In this document: positions 7,695 to 15,595 of the stretch, in pieces
Layout: every line of letters begins with the position of its first letter
Numbering within the stretch: position 1 is the stretch's first letter
Source of the DNA: Oceanomicrobium pacificus
GTDB lineage: Bacteria; Pseudomonadota; Alphaproteobacteria; Rhodobacterales; Rhodobacteraceae
Assembly: GCF_009833495.1 (NCBI RefSeq)
Contig: NZ_WUWG01000001.1
Coordinates: 992,001-1,056,000, forward strand
Direction of reading: 5' to 3'
DNA length: 64,000 bases
Notes under the pieces: model-generated
The model's database searches: none
What the model was told of the DNA's origin: nothing
The model's input: only the letters and a program-made list of their open reading frames with translations
Made by a program: the position numbers and the translations under genes

Positions 7695-8791
7695 GGGCCA
7701 CGCCCCTCCAGTGAAACGGCCTGTCCGGTGCGGGCGCTCTCCTCCGCCGCCTCGCCCACGAGCACCGACCAGAACCCGTCTTCCAGCCCGACCTCCGGCT
7801 GGCCGTCGCCCCGGCGGACCAGATCGGCAAACCGCTGATGCTGGTAGAAGGTGGAGCCGTGATGGTCACCCGCCTGCAGGATGCGCGGATCGACCTCGAT
7901 TACAGCTTTCTCCTGCCGTTTGGTTTGACGGTCTGAAAACTCGACCTCCGAGGCGCGCTCCTCCCCGTCGGCGGAAAAGCGCGCCGGTCCCGGCACACGG
8001 GCGTCGATCCGGCCCAAGGGCCCTGTGACGCTCACTTCCTCCTGCCAGTAGCTGCCTTCGCCGAACATGCACAGATCGAGCATCGCGCGGCTGCCATTGG
8101 CAAAGTCGAGCGTGACGAACCCGTTGTCGAGAATGTCCGGCCGCTGACCGTCATAGGATTCGTCGCGATGGTTCACATCCGCCCCGCCCGAGGCATAGAC
8201 CCGCACCGGATCGCTGCGCAGCACCAGCCGCATCAGGTCCCAGAAATGGCAGCATTTCTCCACCATCGTGCCGCCGGTGCGGGCGTTGAACCGGTTCCAG
8301 TCGCCGACCTTGGACAGGAAGGGAAAGCGGTGCTCGCGAATCGCCATCATCCGCGCGTCGCCGACCCGTCCGCGATGCACATCCGCGATCAGTTGGGCCA
8401 CCGGCGGCATGTAGCGATACTCCATCGCCACCCAGACCGGCGCCGTGCGCCCCACGGCAAGTTGAATCACGGTCCGGCAATCCTCCGACCGGATGGCGAG
8501 CGGTTTTTCCACCAGCACCGGCTTCGGCGTGGCGAGCACGTCGCGCAGGATCGGCAGGTGCAGGTCGTTGGGTGCGGCAATCAGGTAGGCATCGCAGACA
8601 TCCGCCGACAGGAGTGCGCGGTGGTCGGAAAAGGCGTCCGCCCCGCCAGCCAGATGGCGGGCCGCAGATCGCATGCCCGGGTCGGGGTCGGACACGGCCG
8701 AGATGGTGGCGCCTTCGAGCAGAGCGATGTTGCGGATATGCTCCTGCCCCATCATGCCTGCGCCGATGATCCCGTAGCGCAGCCCGCTCAT
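7691..8791 (-). CDS. Gfo/Idh/MocA-family protein, candidate NAD-dependent sulfoquinovosidase
   Basis: 366 residues. The N-terminal Rossmann domain opens YGIIGAGMMGQEHIRN, followed by LVEKPLAI (the EKP motif). The C-terminal substrate domain carries MVEKCCHFWDLMR, whose His is the usual catalytic position. Family members oxidise sugars or inositols; a branch described as GH188 (SqgA) instead hydrolyses sulfoquinovosides using a transient NAD redox cycle. Direct coupling to an isomerase, aldolase and YihV-like kinase makes the SqgA reading attractive, but a plain sugar dehydrogenase fits the sequence as well. Overlaps both neighbours by 4 nt. Confidence 0.8.
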   Translation of the reverse strand: MSGLRYGIIGAGMMGQEHIRNIALLEGATISAVSDPDPGMRSAARHLAGGADAFSDHRALLSADVCDAYLIAAPNDLHLPILRDVLATPKPVLVEKPLAIRSEDCRTVIQLAVGRTAPVWVAMEYRYMPPVAQLIADVHRGRVGDARMMAIREHRFPFLSKVGDWNRFNARTGGTMVEKCCHFWDLMRLVLRSDPVRVYASGGADVNHRDESYDGQRPDILDNGFVTLDFANGSRAMLDLCMFGEGSYWQEEVSVTGPLGRIDARVPGPARFSADGEERASEVEFSDRQTKRQEKAVIEVDPRILQAGDHHGSTFYQHQRFADLVRRGDGQPEVGLEDGFWSVLVGEAAEESARTGQAVSLEGRGP

Positions 8792-10176
8792 GGCCGGTGT
8801 CCCAGATAGGTCACCGGCAGGCCGAGTGCGGCGGCGATATGCTCAAGCGCCGCTGTATGATCGCCATAGGCAAAGGCCATGTGATGTTCGAGCCCGCTGT
8901 CCATCACGTCGGCCATGACTGCACCTGCAGGGGAATCGAAGCGCAGTGTGCCGGATGTGCCGGTGAAGGCCGGCGGGCGGTCGAGCATCTCCCCGCGCGC
9001 AAGGATAAGGCTCGTGCGGCCGCGTGCCTGGCTCAACCGGACACCGGTGACAGGGCCGGGTTTCAGCGCGAATTCGAAGAGGAGCGCCATCTTGCGATTT
9101 GTGTGCACGGTGGAGGAGACGCCGCCCGACGGCGCCGCCATGTCGCGCGGGGCCTGTCCGCAATGCCAGATGACCGCGCTGTCGTCGGCGGTGTCGACAT
9201 CCACCAGATCGGCAAGAAAGACCGGCGCGTCCGCCACATGCTGCAGGATGAGTTGCGTGACCGCGCCATAGACATCGGCCTCGCAGGCGCAGGGCAGACG
9301 GGCCTCCCCCATGAGCGCGGCCGGACCGCAGAGCGCCGCGCCATATTCGGTGAATGTCTCCGGCCAGCAGCGGATCGCCAGCGCGTCGAGGCGGCGGTCT
9401 TGCCCGAACCGGCGCAGGGCCTCTGCCAGACGCAGCGACCGGTCCAACTCACCGGCGTCGAGCGCGTCGAGACCGGTCGTGCCGTCCGCGGCGCGCGCCT
9501 GCATCCCGGCGGTCGCCTCCGGCGCGAGCGCCTTGGCGGCATCGAACAGCCCGTCGAGCGGAATCGGTTCCACCTCCGCCCCGATCAGGCTGCGCAGCGC
9601 ATCGGCATCGTAGGCACAGGTGTCGAACCCGTCGGGATGGGCGCCGATCCGCCCGATCCGCAGATTTTGAAGCTCTCGCGGCAATTCTCCGTCCGGCGGT
9701 GCTGCGTCGGCAAGCGCGCGCGGTTGCACCTGTCGCTCGCCTGCGAGCAGTTCGGCCAATGCGGCACCCGTGTCCGGCGCGTCCGGATCGGTGTAGAGCC
9801 AGGAAAAGCCGCGCTCGTTCCGTCCCAGCGCGTGGGACGCGAGGTTGAGGCCGCAAAAGGCATTGAGCCGCAGCCTGCCGCCCTGCCGCGGCTCTGGCAC
9901 GGCCCAGATCGCGAGCGGCCGGTCGGTGCGCGTCGCCACCTCCATCAGGAAAGCGGCATCGGTGAAGGTGACTTGCAGGACAAGGATCAGGTCTGGCGGA
10001 TCGGCCAAAAGCGCGTCGAGCGCGGCGCGGGACGCATCGGGCTCCATCAGAAGCGTACGTGATCCGGTCAACTCGTGATCAGTTCCATCCAGATGTGCCA
10101 GCATCGCGGCAAGACGGTCCTCGGCATAGGCGACATCGAAGGTCGATCGCGCGAGCGGCAGCACTCCGATCTTCAT
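8788..10176 (-). CDS. L-fucose/L-arabinose-isomerase-fold sugar isomerase
   Basis: A 462-residue protein. The first half is alpha/beta (MKIGVLPLARSTFDVAYAE, PPDLILVLQVTFTDAAF); the C-terminal half carries the isomerase-type ending LEHHMAFAYGDHTAALEHI, with paired His and Asp suitable for metal or substrate binding. This fold interconverts aldoses and ketoses. Within this operon the predicted reaction is sulfoquinovose to sulfofructose, a step performed by the unrelated YihS in E. coli and, as I remember, by fucose-isomerase-like SqvD/SftI proteins in other sulfoglycolytic bacteria. ATG 10176 is 1 nt beyond the aldolase stop, excluding the longer frame that begins inside that gene. Confidence 0.75.
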   Translation of the reverse strand: MKIGVLPLARSTFDVAYAEDRLAAMLAHLDGTDHELTGSRTLLMEPDASRAALDALLADPPDLILVLQVTFTDAAFLMEVATRTDRPLAIWAVPEPRQGGRLRLNAFCGLNLASHALGRNERGFSWLYTDPDAPDTGAALAELLAGERQVQPRALADAAPPDGELPRELQNLRIGRIGAHPDGFDTCAYDADALRSLIGAEVEPIPLDGLFDAAKALAPEATAGMQARAADGTTGLDALDAGELDRSLRLAEALRRFGQDRRLDALAIRCWPETFTEYGAALCGPAALMGEARLPCACEADVYGAVTQLILQHVADAPVFLADLVDVDTADDSAVIWHCGQAPRDMAAPSGGVSSTVHTNRKMALLFEFALKPGPVTGVRLSQARGRTSLILARGEMLDRPPAFTGTSGTLRFDSPAGAVMADVMDSGLEHHMAFAYGDHTAALEHIAAALGLPVTYLGHRP

Positions 10177-10177
10177 C

Positions 10178-11221
10178 TCAGGCCTCCGGATAGGTATGGC
10201 GGAAACTGGCATCCGCCGGGTGGAAGTCGAGCCCGGTGCCGCCGAAGCATGCATGCTTGTGCCACGGCGTGGCGTCCGCGCGGGTCAAAGCGGCGATTTC
10301 AGCGCAATAGGCGCGGCCGTCGGACTCCAGATCGCGGCGCATCGCCGCCCAGTCGGGAAAGGCGGCGAACGCGTCGAGCCAGATGGCGCGACCGGCCAGA
10401 TAGCCCGATGCGCCGGCCGCATAGGCGTGGGTCAGGATTTTCCGGAACGCCGCCTTGCCGGCCCCGGCCGACAGCATCACCCACGGCCGGCCCGCAAGCC
10501 GGCCCATCTCGTCGAAAAGCGCCTGATGGGCGCTGTCAGTCGCGCCGTCCGCAGCCAGAATATCATCTGCCGCCACCGGGCTTTCGAGCTTGAACACGTC
10601 GACGCCGAAATCGGGCGCGGCAAAGGTTTCGACCGACGCCAGAACATGCTCGGCGCGTTTTGAGCGCATCTCCACATAGTCGCCGGTCTGCTCTGCGTCG
10701 CTGGCGAGCGGATAGACGAGCAGTTCGAAGAGGAACGGAATGTCGTGGCGCGCGCAGGCATCCCCGATCCGGGCGACCATGTCGCGCTGATGTTGGTTGA
10801 TCCCCGGGTCCGCATCGGGGCGATACCAGGCGAGCACTTTCACCGCATCGCCGCCCATGCGCTTGATTTTGCCGACCGACCAATCGTCGATCTCGGCGCT
10901 CCGCCGCCCGCGGCCTGTATCCTCGAAGAGCGAATCTTCCAGCGTCACGATCAGCCCCTTGGCCGGCGACAGCGCCGGCAGTCCGCGCGGAATGGCGAAA
11001 TGCGGGTCGAGAAGCATGGCGCTGCTCTGGTCCTGCAGCGTCTCGATCAGGAGCCGTTTGAACCCGGCCACATCATCATAGGGGGCTTCCTCCTGACCGT
11101 AATGGACCGCAATCGGTCCCTTGATCGGCGGCCGCTGGTCCACGGCCGTCATCAGAAAGAAACCGTCGGCATCGGCCATGCGGCGCATGCCCCAGAGTTT
11201 GCCGGGCGAAAGATGGGTCAT
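10178..11221 (-). CDS. LacD/YihT-type class I aldolase, candidate sulfofructose-1-phosphate aldolase
   Basis: 347 residues, a TIM-barrel class I aldolase of the tagatose-bisphosphate aldolase group. Landmarks: FFLMTAVDQRPPIK near the start, MLLDPHF, KRMGGDAVKVLAWYRPD, the probable Schiff-base Lys in GVDVFKLESPV, and GASGYLAGRAIW as the C-terminal phosphate-binding turn. LacD and YihT (sulfofructose-1-phosphate aldolase) share these motifs, so sequence alone does not settle the substrate; the YihV-like kinase next to it favours YihT activity, giving DHAP and sulfolactaldehyde. ATG overlaps the kinase stop (ATGA). Confidence 0.78.
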   Translation of the reverse strand: MTHLSPGKLWGMRRMADADGFFLMTAVDQRPPIKGPIAVHYGQEEAPYDDVAGFKRLLIETLQDQSSAMLLDPHFAIPRGLPALSPAKGLIVTLEDSLFEDTGRGRRSAEIDDWSVGKIKRMGGDAVKVLAWYRPDADPGINQHQRDMVARIGDACARHDIPFLFELLVYPLASDAEQTGDYVEMRSKRAEHVLASVETFAAPDFGVDVFKLESPVAADDILAADGATDSAHQALFDEMGRLAGRPWVMLSAGAGKAAFRKILTHAYAAGASGYLAGRAIWLDAFAAFPDWAAMRRDLESDGRAYCAEIAALTRADATPWHKHACFGGTGLDFHPADASFRHTYPEA

Positions 11222-12105
11222 GTCATGTCCTTCAGGAACTGGAGGGTGCGGGCACGGTCGGGCGCAGCGGACCCGCCCCCGGTGCCCATGCATTTGAGAG
11301 CCGCTGCCGCGGAGGCAAAGCGCAGGGCGGCGTCGAGCGGCTGGCCCTCGCCGAGCGCAAGCGCGAAGGCGCCGTGCCAGACATCGCCCGCGCCGAGCGT
11401 GTCGCGCACATCCACGTCGAATGCGGGCATGTGGCGAACAGCGCGGCCATCGGTCCACCAGAGGCCGGCCTCCCCGTCCGTAACGATGAGTGTGGCATCA
11501 AGCGTGGCCGCGGCGGCTTCGAGCGCACGGTCCGGCGAGTCGATACCGGTAAATTCGGCCAGCCCGGCCCGGGCAAAGGCGACATGGGTCGCGGCCTCGG
11601 CCATGGCCCGCGGCACCGGCGCCTCCCCGTCGAGCACGGCGGGCAGTCCCGAAGAACGCGCGGCGGCCAGTGCCGCCAGACCTGCCTCGGGCCAGCGCGT
11701 ATCGGCGAGCACCGCGTTGATGCCGTCAAGCGACAGGGAGGCCGGGTCAGGCGTTTCCGACAGGCCCGCGCCGCGGAAATTGACGACCTGTCGCTGGCCG
11801 GCACTGTCGATCGGCACCGATGAGACGGGCATAAGCGCGCCCGGCGTGACATGGAGGCCGGACAGGTCGATCCCTTCCGCCCCGAGTGCTGCGCGGGCGG
11901 CGCCTGACAGCAGATCATCGCCCATCCGGCTGACGAGCCGCACCTGTCCGCCCAGACGCGCGGCGGCGACAGCGGCATTGGCCGCACAGCCGCCAAGCCG
12001 CAGCGCGGCATCCGTGGCGCGGTACTTGACCCCGGCGCGCGGCAGGTCGGGGACCTGCATCAACAGGTCCATGGCCGTCATGCCGGTGACGAGAAGTCCG
12101 GTCAT
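11218..12105 (-). CDS. PfkB-family sugar kinase, YihV-like (sulfofructose kinase)
   Basis: 295 residues with a ribokinase fold: LGGCAANAAVAAARLGGQV near the start and the PfkB-2 signature DTLGAGDVWHGAFA with catalytic Asp near the end. Similarity to E. coli YihV runs the whole length, including GMTAMD, VLADTRW, AVLDGE and FASAAAALKC. The residues I recall as sulfonate contacts in YihV (a Lys near 27, Asn 109, Arg 138) have counterparts here: Lys27 in VKYR, Asn109 in VVNFRG and Arg137 in ADTRW. The reaction would be ATP-dependent phosphorylation of sulfofructose at C1. Translationally coupled to the aldolase. A general fructose or tagatose kinase is the alternative. Confidence 0.82.
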   Translation of the reverse strand: MTGLLVTGMTAMDLLMQVPDLPRAGVKYRATDAALRLGGCAANAAVAAARLGGQVRLVSRMGDDLLSGAARAALGAEGIDLSGLHVTPGALMPVSSVPIDSAGQRQVVNFRGAGLSETPDPASLSLDGINAVLADTRWPEAGLAALAAARSSGLPAVLDGEAPVPRAMAEAATHVAFARAGLAEFTGIDSPDRALEAAAATLDATLIVTDGEAGLWWTDGRAVRHMPAFDVDVRDTLGAGDVWHGAFALALGEGQPLDAALRFASAAAALKCMGTGGGSAAPDRARTLQFLKDMT

Positions 12106-12216
12106 CGGTCCGGTCCTGCGGGCATGGTTGGTCCTGTGCGTCGTTGCGAAATACGCGGCACGCGAATCTTCTCCGGATGGTCTGGTTGGGTCGCCGCGCG
12201 GGGCGCAGCGGGACGG

Positions 12217-12252
12217 CCGGGGCGCGGCGGTGGTTGACCGCGCGCGCCCCGG
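12217..12252. terminator. strong GC hairpin between dctP and the kinase gene
   Basis: Outer stem CCGGGGCGCG/CGCGCCCCGG plus inner GCGGT/ACCGC gives 15 bp with a 1-nt bulge and the loop GGTTG. It lies 16 bp past the dctP stop, inside the transcription unit. It has no T-run, so partial termination or 3'-end protection of the transporter mRNA is more likely than full termination. Confidence 0.55.
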
Positions 12253-12268
12253 ACCTGAAGTCAGGCGG

Positions 12269-13333
12269 TCAGTTCAGGTCCTTGGCCAGATCCGCGTCGA
12301 TCTGCTCCTCGGCCGACGCGACGGCCTCGGTCAGCGCGTTGAAGATTTCCTCCCCGCCATCGACATTGGATTTGAACCATTCATAGACCGGTTCGGCCGC
12401 CGCCTTGAACGCGGCTTTCTCTTCAGGTGTCGGGACATAGAGGTCACCGCCACCGGCCACGAAATCCTCGTAAGCCTGGATCGACTTGCGCTTCGGCGAA
12501 GCAAAGGTCGCCTGCTGGAGCGCAACGAAACCATCCACCACGACACGTCGCATATCCTCGGGCATGGAGGTGAACTTCTCGTTGTTCATCCACCAGAGCG
12601 CACCCATATAGGCATGGCCGTCGAGGGTCACGTATTGCAGGCCCGCGTCGGGGAATTTCATGCCCATGATGTCGGTGATGCCGTTCTTCGACCCTTCAAC
12701 CACGCCGGTCTGGAAGGAGGTGAAAAGTTCCGGCCACGGGATCGGCGTCGGCGAGGCGCCAAGCGCTTTCACCAGTTCCTGCGGCAGGTCGGCGACCACG
12801 GTGCGGATCTTCAGGCCTTCCATGTCGGCCGGGGCTGCGATGCGCCGCTTGGTGTTGGCGAAATTGCGCCAGCCGCCGGTGTTACCGATGGTCATCAGGC
12901 GGATCGCACCGCCGGAACTTTCCAGCGCCATGTCGCGCATCTTGCGGGTGAAATCGCCCGACAGAACGGCCTCGGCCACGCGGTCGTCGCGCATCAGGTA
13001 GGGCAGGTCGAGCACCTGCACATAGGGGAAGATGCCCGCGGCCCCGCCGGAGGTGGAGATATAGACATCGATGGTGCCGTCGGCGACGCCTTGCAGACAT
13101 TCCGCCCCGTTGGCGCAGAGTTGGGTGCCGATGAAGAGTTCCACCTCGATCGCGCCGTTCGATGCGCTTTCGACGAAGTTCTTGAAGACGACGAGCCCGT
13201 CATAATCTTCGTCATTCTCGTTCGAGTTGGCCGTCGCGCGGACCGTGTAATCCGCCGCCGCCGCTGCCGTTGCCGCCGCACCGCCCAAGGCGGTGGCCAG
13301 CAGAACCGACCGCAGAATCCTGTTCAGTTTCAT
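12269..13333 (-). CDS. TRAP transporter substrate-binding protein (DctP family)
   Basis: A 354-residue periplasmic protein. Signal peptide MKLNRILRSVLLATALGGAA leads to an Ala-rich cleavage region before DYTVRA. The DctP fold is evident in LFIGTQLCANGAECLQGVAD, GLKIRTVVADLPQELVKALG and PIPWPELFTSFQTGVVEG; the Arg in LKIRTV is the position that usually contacts the ligand carboxylate (here possibly a sulfonate). The cluster suggests a sulfosugar, sulfoquinovosyl glycoside or C3-sulfonate as ligand. Gene order is dctQ-dctM-dctP, so the binding protein is the last transport gene, followed by a strong hairpin. Confidence 0.9.
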   Translation of the reverse strand: MKLNRILRSVLLATALGGAAATAAAAADYTVRATANSNENDEDYDGLVVFKNFVESASNGAIEVELFIGTQLCANGAECLQGVADGTIDVYISTSGGAAGIFPYVQVLDLPYLMRDDRVAEAVLSGDFTRKMRDMALESSGGAIRLMTIGNTGGWRNFANTKRRIAAPADMEGLKIRTVVADLPQELVKALGASPTPIPWPELFTSFQTGVVEGSKNGITDIMGMKFPDAGLQYVTLDGHAYMGALWWMNNEKFTSMPEDMRRVVVDGFVALQQATFASPKRKSIQAYEDFVAGGGDLYVPTPEEKAAFKAAAEPVYEWFKSNVDGGEEIFNALTEAVASAEEQIDADLAKDLN

Positions 13334-13364
13334 GGTCTTCTCCCTATGTTATCTGTTTCAGCGC

Positions 13365-14852
13365 TCATTGGATGAACCCTGTCAGGCGCGGCACGGTCAG
13401 CGACAGTGCCGGGACAAATGTGATCAGAAAGATCACCAGAACCTCCACGGCCAGAAATGGCAGAATGGCCTTGGAGATCGTCTCCACGCGTTCCCCGGAG
13501 ACCGAGGAGGCGACAAAGAGCACCAGACCCATCGGCGGCGTGGCCAGTCCGACGGTCAGGTTGACGCTCATGATGATGGCGAAATGCACCGGGTGCACGC
13601 CGATATCGACAAAGATCGGTCCGAGGATCGGCCCGAGGATGATGATCGCCGGTCCGGCATCGAGGAACATGCCGACGACGAAGAGCAGGATGTTGATGAG
13701 GAAGAGCAGCACCAGCGGATTGTCGGTCAGGCCGAGGATGAAATCCGCCATATGTTCGGGCGCATGGCTGAGCGACACGACGGTCTTGAAGGCGACCGCC
13801 GCGCCGACCAGAAGCAGGACGGTGGAGGAGGCCAGCGCCGATTTGGTCAGGATCGCGGGCAGGTCGCGCAGCGACATGGAGCGCAACAGCAGAAGCGAGA
13901 TCAGGAGCGCATAGGCCACCGCGATCACCGAGGCTTCGGTTGGGGTGAAGACACCGGCAAGGATGCCGCCGAGGATGATGATCGGCGTTTGCAGCGGCAC
14001 GACAGCGCGTTTGCAGACGATGCGCAACTCGGCGTCCATCCGCTGCCGCTGGCGGTAGAAAATCGCCTCGCTCACCAGCGCGAAAACGAGCAGAATGAGC
14101 CAGACCGGCAGGCTGTGGACCGCAGGCACCGCCAGACCGACGAGCAGCATCAGAAGCCAGAGCGCGCCGATCATGTTGATCCGCGCAAGGATGCGGGCGA
14201 GCATGTCTTCCACCCGGCCGAGGCTGTGCCCCTTGCGCACGATCCGCTCGGCCTTCGGCAGGTCGTAGCGGTCGGCCAGCAGGCGCACCATCAGCATCAG
14301 GCCGACGCCCACGAGGATGCCCGGCACAATGCCGGCAAGGAAGAGCGCCGCGACGCTTTCCCCCATCACATAGGCATAGATGATCATGATGCCCGAGGGC
14401 GGGATGATCGGCCCGATGACCGACGAAGCCGCGGTGATCGCGGCGGCGAATTTGCGCGAGTAGCCGTTCTTCTCCATCGCTGGGATTAGGGTCGAGCCAA
14501 GCGCCGACGTGTCGGCCACGGCCGAGCCCGACAGACCGGCAAAGAGGATCGAGGAGAGGATGTTCACATGCGCCAGCCCGCCGCGCAGGTGGCCCATCAT
14601 CGCCTGGCTGAATTCGACAAGCCGGAGCGTGATGCCACCACGGTTCATCAATTCGCCCGCGAGCATGAAGAAGGGCAGCGCCATCAGCGGGAAACTGTCC
14701 ATCCCGTTGTAGACATTGCGGTAGAGCACGGCGAGCTGCTTCTCCTGCCCGTCCATCCACAGGAGCAGTCCCGGTGCGGCCAGAAGCGCGAAGAAGACCG
14801 GCAGGCTGATCAGCAAGAGAAGCAGGAAGAGCGGGAGGAACCAGACCAGCAT
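13365..14852 (-). CDS. TRAP transporter large permease (DctM family)
   Basis: A 495-residue multispanning inner-membrane protein, about 12 hydrophobic segments. Family motifs: ALPFFMLAGELMNRGGI, LFAGLSGSAVADTSALGS, IIPPSGIMIIYAYVMGES and the C-terminal DAGPAIIILGPILGP. It couples substrate uptake to sodium. It is longer than the usual ~430 residues because of an inserted stretch around residues 215-285 (from AERIVRKGHS through RQRQRMDAEL) with two added hydrophobic segments. Start ATG 14852 overlaps the dctQ stop (TGATG). The insert is unusual and worth comparing across TRAP families. Confidence 0.92.
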   Translation of the reverse strand: MLVWFLPLFLLLLLISLPVFFALLAAPGLLLWMDGQEKQLAVLYRNVYNGMDSFPLMALPFFMLAGELMNRGGITLRLVEFSQAMMGHLRGGLAHVNILSSILFAGLSGSAVADTSALGSTLIPAMEKNGYSRKFAAAITAASSVIGPIIPPSGIMIIYAYVMGESVAALFLAGIVPGILVGVGLMLMVRLLADRYDLPKAERIVRKGHSLGRVEDMLARILARINMIGALWLLMLLVGLAVPAVHSLPVWLILLVFALVSEAIFYRQRQRMDAELRIVCKRAVVPLQTPIIILGGILAGVFTPTEASVIAVAYALLISLLLLRSMSLRDLPAILTKSALASSTVLLLVGAAVAFKTVVSLSHAPEHMADFILGLTDNPLVLLFLINILLFVVGMFLDAGPAIIILGPILGPIFVDIGVHPVHFAIIMSVNLTVGLATPPMGLVLFVASSVSGERVETISKAILPFLAVEVLVIFLITFVPALSLTVPRLTGFIQ

Positions 14853-15442
14853 CAATCCGTCTCCACCACACGGCGGTCCGGGTCCCAGACCGGATCGGCA
14901 TCCGCATCGAAGAGCGCCACGATCCGCGACAGGATCAACTCCAGTGTCACGAGCACCATCAGGACCATGCAGGTGAAAAGCGCTGCATGCATATAGGCCA
15001 GCTTGACCTTCACCGCCTCGCCGCCGACCAGATCGAGCGGCAGCCGCAGGCTGGAGGAATTGAACCGTCCGGCAAAGCCCGTCACATGGTCCCAGCCGAA
15101 ATAGACGCCGGTCAGGCAGACGGCGAGGCAGATCGCCAGAAGGAAAAGCTGCAGGATCAGGCCCGGGATGCGCGACAGGCTGGTCACGGCCATGTCGATG
15201 GCGACAAACCCGCCCCAGCGATAGGCGCTCGGCGCGGCAAGTCCCGTCATCCAGAGCATCAGGAACCGGGCGGCTTCTTCGGTCCAGTTCTGCGCGTCAC
15301 CGATCACATAGCGGAAGAAGATCTGCGCCAGGATGATCGCTACCATCAGGCCGAGCGCCACCCATGCCAGCGCGCGGCCCAGCCGCAAAAGCCAGGTGTT
15401 GAGGACCGACAAGGGCCGCAACAGGGCGGAAATCAGGGCCAA
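14852..15442 (-). CDS. TRAP transporter small permease (DctQ family)
   Basis: A 196-residue inner-membrane protein with four hydrophobic segments and the family motifs IILAQIFFRYVIGDAQNWTEE and WMTGLAAPSAYRWGGFVAID. It pairs with DctM. The start is set at TTG 15442 because a strong Shine-Dalgarno (GGGAGGA, 15449-15455) lies 6 nt upstream; the ATG at 15463 would place that site inside the gene and has no good ribosome-binding site itself. First gene of the transport-catabolic unit, preceded by candidate DeoR operators. Confidence 0.88.
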   Translation of the reverse strand: MALISALLRPLSVLNTWLLRLGRALAWVALGLMVAIILAQIFFRYVIGDAQNWTEEAARFLMLWMTGLAAPSAYRWGGFVAIDMAVTSLSRIPGLILQLFLLAICLAVCLTGVYFGWDHVTGFAGRFNSSSLRLPLDLVGGEAVKVKLAYMHAALFTCMVLMVLVTLELILSRIVALFDADADPVWDPDRRVVETD

Positions 15443-15526
15443 GACGGTTCCTCCCAAAACCATCGCCGCGGACGGGCCGCAGCCGGAACCGCCCCCATCC
15501 GCTCCTCTTGTCGGGTGCGGTATTTG

Positions 15527-15559
15527 CGAAACGGTTTCGTTACGTTTGAGAAAACGAAA
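15527..15559. promoter_or_regulatory. candidate DeoR-family operators upstream of dctQ
   Basis: Two overlapping symmetric elements: CGAAACGGTTTCG (15527-15539, perfect around one central base) and TTTCGTT-N11-AACGAAA (15535-15559). TTTCG-type boxes are common DeoR/GlpR-family targets, the DeoR gene is adjacent, and similar boxes recur at its own start. They lie 85-117 bp before the dctQ start. Inference. Confidence 0.6.
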
Positions 15560-15595
15560 GCACGAGTCAATCTTTTTCCCGCTGCCGGTGTCACA

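Noticed and set aside
10745-13375. 876-codon plus-strand frame across the aldolase, kinase and dctP genes
   Set aside because: Shadow of three well-supported minus-strand genes; composition is Arg/Ala/Ser/Pro-rich with no motif.
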